DNA from: Coix lacryma-jobi var. lacryma-jobi
Taxonomy: Eukaryota > Streptophyta > Magnoliopsida > Poales > Poaceae
Direction of reading: 5' to 3'
Assembly: GCA_009763385.1 (NCBI GenBank)
Contig: CM019823.1
Span: 167,988,302 to 168,052,301, forward strand
DNA: 64,000 nucleotides
A program made the position numbers and the translations under genes. Numbering within the stretch: the stretch's first letter is position 1; each line of letters begins with the position of its first letter. Under the pieces are notes generated by a model that was given only the letters and a program-made list of their open reading frames with translations, was not told where the DNA came from and made no database searches. Shown here in pieces: positions 55,744 through 64,000 of the stretch.

Positions 55744-56288
55744 ATTGATTCAATTATCACAGTGCAAAATATATAACAAATAAACATCTATTCATACTGA
55801 TTCAAATAATTGAATACCAGGAAAGCATTTACCAATAAATTAACGACCTTAGCTATTAGATGCACTAGATCCATAGCAGTATAGATTTTGAAAAATATTG
55901 GCCACATGAGGCTATGCAAGATAGTCTGAAGTTCTGAACTAACAAATGAATTCACTGAACTTTTTCCCCAACTCCTAATTCCAAGCTGACAACAGAAACA
56001 CAAGGGGTGAAGCCCAGAGCTTTATAGTGGCTCCAATTCCCTCAGATACAGTATGAGAAAATAATAACTTACTTTCTAAGCCACTTGAAGTGATAAAAAA
56101 ATTAGCATAAATAACACCAAACGCTTTCAAATCTTAAGGCACAAGCGAAGCGACACCCTGCAACCAGAGTAGGAAAGCCAAAATTCTAGCGGTATTTAAA
56201 ATCAACTACACAATAAGTCGTCACCTTCCTTCTCAGCCATGTGCTTTGACTGCCATCTCCAAGCAAAATGCAATCCTGTAGTTGGGAG

Positions 56289-56881
56289 CTATCTGTGGCT
56301 CATTTGTCGGTAGACACCTCCAGTCTGCTTAGACACCGTCAATTGCCCCATCCCTAATGGCCTTAGCATGCTTTCAGCGTCAGCAACAGGGTTCTCAGAG
56401 TCCAACATCAGCCTTTTGGCAATATCAGCAAAGAAAATCTTAGTGCGAGATGCTGATGTTCCGCAATCCAGTGTGGATAACACTGATGCAGCCTCACAAT
56501 CAAACTGCAGGTCCTGTTAACACTGAAAGTGCTCGAGACTTCATCTGCAAGAGATCTGAATAATTCATCGCAAACTCAAACAGCCTAAAGATGATACATG
56601 AAAAATAATTAGCGGTGCAGTATCAGACAGTGTGGAGCATTTCTACACAAAGAAAAATTACATTTGTGAGCTCAAAATATATCACCAAAGCAACCTTCAT
56701 TCCTTTCTGCATGAAAACAGTTCTCTGTTATCTCCCCTAACAAGAAGCTTACAATTATTTGCCCATTTGTTGCGATGAACTTGAAATCCTTGAGCCGAAG
56801 TGGTTGCCTTCTGGGCAGCTTGAAAGACGCTTCCTTTAGCAAAGTAGAAAACATACCGGCATCACTTGGCCACACCAACAT
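56289..56881 (-). CDS. Unrecognised two-exon coding candidate
   Basis: ATG at 56881 opens 43 codons to a GTAAGC donor (exon 56753-56881). A CTGCAG acceptor then continues in the same phase for 71 codons and a stop (56289-56504), giving 114 residues. The protein looks globular: FSTLLKEASFKLPRRQPLRL, DFKFIATNGQII, then FDCEAASVLSTLD, ASRTKIFFADIAKRLMLDSE and AESMLRPLGMGQLTVSKQTG. I cannot assign a family. It may be a small gene, the 3' exons of a larger gene that lost its 5' part, or a gene fragment moved by a transposon. Sequence further upstream on this strand (56.9-57.2 kb) gives no clear additional exon. Confidence 0.4.
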
Positions 56882-57247
56882 CCGTATATATAATATATAA
56901 TCAAGTAAAAGTTTCGCATATTGGAAACAAAATTAAATTCCTGTAAATTTTCATAGAACTTAAAGTAACAATTGAAAAACAGGGTATCAGAAGTTCAGAA
57001 CAACCTGACCAACTCATCACGGTGTAAAGTTTTTCTTTGAGACCATCATGGTGTAAAGTTTCCATCCGATGAAATACTAGGAAAGGTCTATCAAGCATCA
57101 AATGCATTTAAATTAGAATAAGATTAAACAACGTTCTAACTTAGCAGGGGTTGTAAAGAAAAGTATGAATATCACACTCACCCACCAAACTAAGAGCACA
57201 TATCAACAATGTGGAGGGAAACCCAAGACTGGCTTCCAAATGGGAGG

Positions 57248-58521
57248 TCAGAGAGCATCTCCAATAGTTTGCTAAAAATCATTTGTCAAATATTGTGTTT
57301 TGGCAAGTTGCTAAAATAATATACCAAGTGAAAAAGAAACTCTCTCCAATAATTTCTTATTTTTAACTTGTCAAAAAAAAGAGGGTTCATCAGTTGTCGT
57401 GCTCACGCCATGCAGACCACGCAAACATGCATGCTTGCCGCTGCTATCTTGTTTACAAGTGTCACGGAAAAATACCCTCGTATACTACTTTATGCAATGC
57501 AAAGGGAAAAGGAAAATAAAAATAAAAAAATCAGCAGCACTCAAGTGCATGGACGGGAGCAACACAACGAGTAGCCACCCACGTGCAACGACTTGACCGG
57601 CCAGGAAGACAAGACCAGCCCCTGGCTGGCTGACTGGCAGTACCGACCGGTCACAGCGGCCACATCAGCGGCCTCGTTTAGGGTGTGTTTAGTTGGGAAA
57701 TTTTGCAAAAAAAAAAAAATTTGTAGCACTTTCGTTGTTATTTGACAAACTTTGTCCAAATATAGATCAACTAGACTCAAAAGATTCGTCCCGGTATGTA
57801 CATACTAAAAGTACAATTAATTATTATTTTCACCTACATTTAATGCTCCATGCATGCGTCCAAACATTGATGTGATGGAAAATTTTGCAAAATGGGGGAA
57901 CTAAACAGATGCAAATTGTGAGATTTTTCTCACTGTAGCACTTTCGTTTGTATTTGACAAATATTGTCCAATCATGTGCTAACTAGGCTCAAAAGATTCG
58001 TCTCGCGATTTACAACTAATTTGTATAATTAGTTTTTCCCTCTCTCTCCATCACATCACCACCACATCAATGTTTGAACGCATGCATGAAGCATTAAATG
58101 TTGGTAAAATAAATAACTAATTGCACAGATTAGTTATAAATCACGAGACGAATCTTTTGAGCCTAGTTAGCACATGATTGAACAATATTTGTCAAATACA
58201 AACGAAAGTGCTACAATTGAGAAAAATTCTCACAGTTTCAATCTAAACAAGGCCCTGTTGCGCGCGCGGATGGAACATTTGGCAAGTTGGAAAAAAATAG
58301 CAAGTGAATTTAGTACATTATTGGAGAAAGATTTTTACTTGTTTTGCCAAATTTTGAAGGATAGTAAGTCATTTACTAAACTGTTGGACTAGTTCCACAA
58401 TGGAAAGGATTCTTTACTCATAGAAACTAGGTCAAGTCATGTTTAGTTGGCAAAATAAATAGGAAAAATTCATTAGCACTTTCGTTGTTATTTATCAAAC
58501 TTTGTCCAAATATAGACTAAC
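57248..58521. repeat. Cluster of nested and adjoining MITEs
   Basis: Pieces seen: GAGCATCTCCAATAGTTTGC (57248), whose possible inverted partner is CTGTTGGACTAGTTCC (58381). Inside are an element from GTGTTTAGTTGGGAAATTTTG (57684) to GGGGAACTAAACAG (57908), and a long foldback at about 57913-58240. A third copy (GTTTAGTTGGCAAAAT, 58440) is cut by the LTR at 58522. The outermost MITE was probably split by later insertions. Confidence 0.55.
57913..58240. repeat. Foldback MITE with ~120-bp arms
   Basis: AGCACTTTCGTTTGTATTTG, ATCATGTGCTAACTAGGCTC and AAAAGATTCGTCTCG on the left arm recur in reverse complement on the right arm with few mismatches. The two arms are separated by about 70 bases. Confidence 0.8.
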
Positions 58522-59686
58522 TGTCGGGGGAACACAAAGGGGTACCCCCAATCAACGCAAACAAATAGGTTAAACCTAGAACACCAATTAATAAACCCAG
58601 CTAGGCTAACCTTCCAAGAAACCAACCCCTCGGAAGCCTGCAACGCTGGCCCACCGCCAGGGAGCTTAGACTTGCCAAAACGTTACCGACCGCCTCCTGG
58701 TAGCCTATCCCTCGAGGCTCATCACCCCTAGGCCTCGAGCTGGAGCTCAACCTCCGCTCACCCGAGCCCTCCGCGCCCGGCCTCGAGCGAGCGCTCCACT
58801 ACCCTTTGGAGCCCCCCGCGAAGAGGAAGCTTCCTGCTCCTCAACCCCATACCGCGCATTTAATGCATCCACCTACTCCAGTCACGTCCTCTGCAACCCG
58901 ACGTGTACCACAGTGAACCAGGGCAGAGCCAAGTCTCGTTTTCACAACAAGCATGGGTAAAAAGGCACCAGTACGGCACTGTTAACCCATGTCTTACACT
59001 GTTGCACGTCCAAGCCACGTCTCGAGGCCCGGATACCTGCTGCTCAATCGGGTTTCCCGGGACTTGCCCATACCTGCGGGGACTCGAACCCCCGCAGGCG
59101 CCACCTCGAGGCCGGCTCTGAGTCCCTCGAGCCCCGGCTACTTTCACGCTATTGGAGGACAGGTACCCCAAGACCCGGAGGGACCCCGTCGTGTCCTGCA
59201 CGTGCCGGGATGGGTGCTGTACGGCTTCCACGTCGCCACGCCTCCACGTCCGCGCCCAGGATGGAGGCCACGCATCAAGGACGCCTCAACAGCAACACCC
59301 ACGTTGGCTACAGCGGCTTCGACAAGACAGAGTTCCTGCCCTTCGCCATACCGAGCGTTGTACATGTCAATCCTGTGTAAACCCTGGCCTCCTCTTGATC
59401 TATAAAAGGGGACGCCAGGGCCCTTCGCGCGAGAGGGACAACAGACGAGTCCACACACACACACATATACGAGTCCGGACTCCGGTCCACGCTCACTGAG
59501 CTTGTATTCGCCCCTGTACAAGCACTTAGGTGCAAGTAATACAAGAACCTCCTCCCCCGCTGGACGTAGGGCCTTCTTTGCCCGAACCAGGATAAATCCT
59601 TGTGTCATCTTGCATCACCATCCAGGAAGAGAGCACGCGATCATACTACTCGTTGGCGTCATACCCCCGGGTTCGAAACACCGACA
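58522..59686 (+). repeat. 5' LTR of a Ty3/gypsy element
   Basis: 1165 bp, starting TGTCGGGGG and ending CACCGACA, so it opens with TG, closes with CA and has TGTCGG/CCGACA ends. It is followed one base later by a primer-binding site. The sequence is GC-rich with many CTCGAG words. The matching 3' LTR must lie beyond the window. Confidence 0.85.
59401..59408 (+). promoter_or_regulatory. TATA box of the LTR
   Basis: TATAAAAG within the LTR, about 285 bases before the LTR end. This is the expected U3/R promoter position. Confidence 0.55.
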
Positions 59687-59687
59687 G

Positions 59688-59700
59688 TTGGCGCGCCAGG
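59688..59700 (+). promoter_or_regulatory. Primer-binding site
   Basis: TTGGCGCGCCAGG directly after the 5' LTR, the position of the tRNA primer site. It resembles the TTGGCGCC start common in Tat-lineage gypsy elements. The tRNA was not identified. Confidence 0.6.
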
Positions 59701-59744
59701 TAGGGGCCTTCGCGTGTCGGAGTCGATTTCTCGTTGTTTTCTGG

Positions 59745-62253
59745 ATGGCTTCATCCCCTCCTTCGTTCTCGGCTGGTGCCGTCGTCTGGTTCGAGAGCCT
59801 CGAGTTCCTGGCCACCGGCAACGGCAACGAGCTGACCCTGCTCTCCACGGAGAGCCCGAGCGGAGGGCGTGTCACGCCACCCCGCGCGGGGGCGTGGCGC
59901 GTCGCCCACACCACCACGCGTCGCCACCTCGCGAGCGGCGCCGTCGTCACCATCGACGCCGGGCACGGGCGGTGCCCGCGGCGCACTCCCATTTCCCCGC
60001 GGTTGACGCAGAGTCCCCGAGGGAAACCTGCCCGGCGCGCGGCCGGAGACTTCCACGGCGCGTGCGCACTCCCCCAGCGAGTTCGCGTTCGTCGCGCGCA
60101 CGGACCGGGAGCCTGGCCAGAGCCCCCGAGCCGTGCTCCGTCGACACCACCAGGCCTCCTCCCGCACGGGGTGTACCGCGCCCGACGCCAGCGGTTCCCG
60201 TTTGGCCTCAACAACTCCGTGGCTGTTTACGCCCACCGCCTTGACGAGCGTCGTCAGGACCGGGCGGCCGCAGAGCGGGAGGAGCTCCGGGCGTACTCCT
60301 ACGAGCCACCACCGACCTGGAGATCGTCTACCCCGCGCACGTCGACCGCGGCCTCTCACGAGCCGTCGAGCCACCCACCTCGTCGAGCCACCTTCGGGGA
60401 GTGGTACCGCGAGCTGCAGTCCCGGCACGAGCCAGGGCGGCGCGGCATCAGCAGCTCCGACTCCGATGAGTACGACTACCACGACCCTGACCTCTGGGAC
60501 CCCACCAGGGAGTGCTTCCAGCTCGAGGGGGTCGTGGACGACGCCGAGGACGACGGCGACGACGACTCCAGGCCGGCGCTCAACCTCGAAGAGCCAGGAA
60601 ACGTGGCTGCCGCAAGAGGATCACGCGTTCAGGGGAGGAACGAACCCCCGACATCGGCTGCACCATCTCAGCACGGTGATGACCGGGCGTCGCAGCTGCG
60701 GGAGGCCATCGCCAAGGCTGAGGAGGAGCGACAGCGCCTGTTGCAACTCGAGAAAACTATAGCACAGGAACCAGCCCAGCCTCGAGGCGCCGGTGTTCGT
60801 GGCCGTGTTCGAGAGGTCCACCGGCAGATCCTCGAGGACGGGGCACCAGCACGCCCCGAGGTGCGTTTCCCGCGAGCCGGGCAGAACGTGGTGGCGGCGG
60901 CAATGCTGCTCCGTGATCTACCCGCCGTCTCCAACCCTGACGCCAGGCGCATGCTTGGGGAAATGAAGACCCTCCTCGAGACAGCCGCTGTGCAGCAGGC
61001 GGAGAGCTCAGCCTCGCGGCGGCGCAGGGCGGCCTCGGGGAAACCAGCAGACACGCCCCGCAACGAGCGCGAGATGTCTGTCCACCAGCCGGACGCCTCT
61101 CGAGCTAGGCCAGTCCGGGAACGGATCGTCGACAACCGGCCACCTCGAGACCCCAATGACGCCCGCAACGACATCAACCGACCGCCGACGCAAGGACAAG
61201 GGGCCCAAGAGCGTGGCTATAGCGCCCATCGAGGGGGGCGCTACGACAGTGATGAGGACCGGCAAGTCCTCGAGCCCCCGGGCCCCAGAGTCTTCAGCCG
61301 GCCATCCGCAGCTCAACCCTCCCCGACCGCTTCCGACCACCGACCAACATCGTGAAGTATGACGGGGAGGTCGAGCCCAAGCTCTGGCTCTCGGACTTCC
61401 GCCTAGGCTGCCAACTGGGCGGAGCAAGAGCGACGACCGTGTGATCATACGCCAACTCCCACTTTACCTCTCGGACACCGCCCGCCGGTGGCTCGAGGGG
61501 CTCCCGCCGGATCAGATCCACGACTGGGCCGACCTAGTCAGGGTCTTCGACGGGAATTTCAAGGGAACTTGCGTGCGCCCAGGCAACCCCTGGGATCTAC
61601 GGCGTTGCAGGCAGGCAGCGGACGAGCCCCTCCGCGACTTTGCTCGGCGATTCTCGAAGCAGCGCCTCGAGCTCCCCCACGTGCCTGATGAGGACGTCAT
61701 CTCAGCGTTCCTCGCGGGCACGATATGCCAAGAGCTAGTCCATGAGCTAGGACGCTACCGTCCCAGGACGGTCGAGGACCTGATGGATCGTGTCACTAGC
61801 TTTGCCTCAGGCGACGAGGCAGTGGGGGCATTCTTTGGCCGCTCCACGGACAAAGTTAAGGCGGTGACCGCGCCGGAGGGCTCGAACAAGGGCAACGACG
61901 CCAAGAATCGCAACAACAACAACAACAACAACAACAAAAAGAAGAAGAATAAAAGCAAAGGTCAAAAGGCAAAGCGCGACGCCGACGACGACGACGATGA
62001 AGAAGTGCTCATGGGCAACCTCGACCATAAGAAACCTCGAGGCCCCCCTGACGGGGCTATTTTCGACCAGATGCTCGAGGATCCCTGCCCTTATCACAAG
62101 GGCCCCGTGAATCACAAGCTAAAAGACTGCCGACTGCTGAAGGGCTTCTACGCCAAGCTCGACGACAAGAAGAGGACACGCCTAAGGGCAAGGACAACAA
62201 ACGACGCGACGACGGGGACGCGGGTTTCCCCCCGGTGCGTGACTGCTTCATGA
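59745..62253 (+). pseudogene. gag: gag of the Ty3/gypsy element
   Basis: ATG at 59745 (MASSPPSFSAGAVVWFESL). The first ~535 codons are open and disordered, rich in Arg, Pro and Ser. The conserved gag core follows after two frame changes: YDGEVEPKLWLSDFRLGCQL (about 61358), then LYLSDTARRWLEGLPPDQIH and FARRFSKQRLELPHVPDEDV. An (AAC)n run codes poly-Asn near 61.92 kb, next to a Lys-rich then Asp-rich stretch. Near 62.10 kb there is a CPYHKGPVNHKLKDC block like a CCHC knuckle (C-x2-H...H-x4-C). Confidence 0.8.
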
Positions 62254-63027
62254 TCTACGGGGGCCCAACCGTCGGGCTCTCAGCTCGGGAGAGGAAGAAG
62301 GAACGCCGGGAGGTCTTCGCACTCCGCCACGACACCCCCCAGTACCTCGACTGGTCCGACGCGCCGATCACGTTCGACCGTAACGACCACCCGGACCATG
62401 TCGTAAATCCGGGGCGTACCCCTCGTCGTCGACCCCGTCATCGTCGACGTACGGTTCTCCAAGGTGTTGATGGATGGGGGCTCGAGCCTCAACGTCATAT
62501 ACCTCGAGACTCTCGACCTCCTGGGGATTTTGAGGGATCAGCTCCGACCCAGCGTCGGGGGGTTCCACGGAGTCGTACCAGGGAAGGCTCACCCCTCGGG
62601 CGCATCGACCTGCCAGTTTGCTTTGGCACGCCGGCTAACTTCCGCCGGGGAGACGCTCACCTTCGAGGTAGTTGGATTCCAAGGGACCTACCACGCCATC
62701 ATCGGTCGGCCAGGCTACGCCAAGTTTATGGCGGTTCCCAACTACACATACTTGAAGCTCAAGATGCCGGGGCCGAAAGGGGTCATCACCATCGACACCT
62801 CCTACGAGCACGCGTACCACTGCGACGTGGAGTGCGTCGAGCGCGGGGAGGCCAACGTCCACCTCGACTCGCTCGAAGCCCTAGCGGCCCTGGCCACCGA
62901 AGAGGCCCCTGAAGCAAAACGTCACGCCGGCGCCTTCGAGCCGGCAGAGCACACCAAGCTGATACCCACTCGACCCAACCTCGACCGATGGCAAGACGCT
63001 GGCCATCAGTGCCAGCCTCGAGCCTAA
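62254..63027 (+). pseudogene. Aspartic protease region of the Ty3/gypsy element
   Basis: After another frame change, RFSKVLMDGGSSLNVIYLET (about 62450-62510) carries the retroviral-type active site in its plant gypsy form (DGGSS). FEVVGFQGTYHAIIGRPGYA (about 62665) is the second conserved block. The frame is broken near 62.40 kb and again near 62.98 kb. Confidence 0.75.
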
Positions 63028-63933
63028 ATAGGAAGCAGTGCTCGTCGACTTTCTCCGCGCGAACATCAACATGTTTGCGTGGGGCCCCTCGGACATGCCA
63101 GGCATACCGAGGGGAGTCGCCGAGCACGCCATGGAGATCCAGGCCGGGTCCAGACCGGTGAAGCAACGCCTGCGCCGCTTCGACGAGGAGAAGCGCAGGG
63201 TCATCGGCGAGGAGGTGCATAAGCTTTTGGTGGCTGGATTCATCAAGGAGGTATTTCACCCGGAGTGGCTAGCTAACCCTGTACTAGTTAGGAAAAGAAT
63301 GGAAAAATGCGGATGTGTGTAGACTACACTGGTCTGAATAAAGCGTGTCCAAAGTTCCATTTCCTTTACCTAGAATTGATTAGATTATCGATTCCACTGC
63401 GGGGTGTGAAGTACTTTCATTTCTCGATGCGTATTCCGGCTACCACAAGATTAGGATGAAAGAATCCGACGAGCTCGCTACCTCTTTTGTCACGCCTTTT
63501 GGTATGTATTGCTACGTTACAATGCCCTTCGGCCTTCGAAACGCCGGGGCAAACGTACCAACGTTGCATGCAGCATATCTTTGGCGAACACATAGGCAAA
63601 ACCGTCGAGGCCTACGTCGATGACATCGTGGTTAAAACCAAGAAAGTCGGGAACCTCATCAGCAATCTCAAGACCACGTTCGAGTGCCTCCGGGCCAAGA
63701 ATGTGAAGCTCACCCCGAGAAATGTGTCTTTGGTGTGCCCCGGGCATGCTACTACTTGCTACATTGTCTCACAACGGGGGATCGAGGCCAACCCCGAAAA
63801 GATCTCAGCAGTCACGAGGATGGGCCCAATTCGAGACCTCAAGGGCGTACAGAAAGTGACAGGCTGCCTAGCTGCTCTCAGTAGGTTCATCTCGAGGCTA
63901 GGGAAAAGGCGCTACCTCTCTACCGCTTGCTGA
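63028..63933 (+). pseudogene. Reverse transcriptase region of the Ty3/gypsy element, partial
   Basis: NMFAWGPSDMPGIPR and PVKQRLRRFDEEKRRVIGEE, then AGFIKEVFHPEWLANPVLV (RT domain start) in one frame. The MCVDYTGLNKACPK block and the RT palm follow in other frames. YVDD lies at about 63613-63624. After it, the typical CVFGVPRACYYLL and GIEANPEKISAV blocks can be read in alternating frames. It stops being followable near 63.95 kb. Confidence 0.75.
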
Positions 63934-64000
63934 AGAAGACGGAACGCTTTGCGTGGACCCTTGAAGCCGAGACGCCCTAACCAAGTTGAAGGGATTGCTG

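Larger units (their letters stand above)
59688..64000 (+). mobile_element. Ty3/gypsy (Tat-like) retrotransposon internal region, decayed, cut by the window end
   Basis: The order is gag, protease, reverse transcriptase, as in Ty3/gypsy. The frame is broken at least at about 61.33, 61.43, 62.17, 62.40 and 63.03 kb (also an in-frame TAG), so the element is inactive. The RT motif AYVDDIVVKTKK near 63.61 kb is of the Tat/Athila type. RNase H, integrase and the 3' LTR are outside the window. It is inserted in a MITE copy at 58521/58522. Confidence 0.85.

Noticed and set aside
1..64000. CRISPR array, operon or bacterial defence island
   Set aside because: No regularly spaced repeat-spacer pattern. 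All real genes are intron-bearing plant genes or intronless PPR.

Overview
The window is nuclear DNA of a grass (Poaceae), most likely a panicoid such as sorghum, sugarcane or a relative. The evidence is GC-rich first exons, introns dense with Stowaway- and Tourist-type MITEs, a Tat-like Ty3/gypsy element, and exon structures typical of cereals. The species is an inference. The gene models below were built by hand from GT-AG (or GC-AG) junctions, and the reading phase closes across every exon unless stated otherwise.

Layout, left to right. (1) 2243-4357 (+): chloroplast EGY3-type protein, a site-2-protease-like membrane protein without the zinc motif. (2) 4.4-11.3 kb: gene-free, full of MITEs, with a SINE and a tail-only retroposed scrap. 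(3) 12914-14600 (+): a nine-exon bHLH transcription factor. (4) 15.6-20.5 kb: a composite of mobile elements, namely a 5'-truncated LINE with a long open reverse-transcriptase frame, a Ty3/gypsy remnant, a retroposon with target-site duplication, and a large foldback MITE. (5) 20673-23600 (-): EMC8/9, four exons. (6) 24382-32354 (-): DEAD-box helicase of the RH16/DDX56/Dbp9 type, 15 exons. (7) 33503-36323 (+): a small conserved helix-hairpin-helix protein of unknown function, divergent from the helicase. (8) 36483-37201: a MULE with 9-bp target duplications. (9) 39461-41245 (-): an intronless P-class PPR protein. (10) 42007-45365 (-): a membrane-anchored J-domain protein. (11) 47266-54755 (+): an HflX-family GTPase, 15 exons, divergent from the J-protein gene. 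(12) 55671-55743 (-): tRNA-Ala(AGC). (13) 58522 to the end (+): the 5' LTR and gag-protease-RT part of a decayed Ty3/gypsy element.

The genes are housekeeping or organellar and do not form a pathway or cluster. The most striking observation is that two neighbouring genes each carry one single-base indel that breaks an otherwise perfect reading frame. One lies exactly in the HPD motif of the J protein. The other lies between the G3 and G4 motifs of the HflX GTPase. Either this copy of the segment is decaying (for example a homeolog in a polyploid) or the assembly has errors there. Other oddities are a 54-bp in-frame tandem duplication inside the helicase core, a roughly 110-residue acidic insert between G4 and G5 of HflX, two GC-AG introns, and an inverted pair of the same MITE within HflX. 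I found no CRISPR array, operon, prokaryotic defence system or convincingly new multi-gene system.
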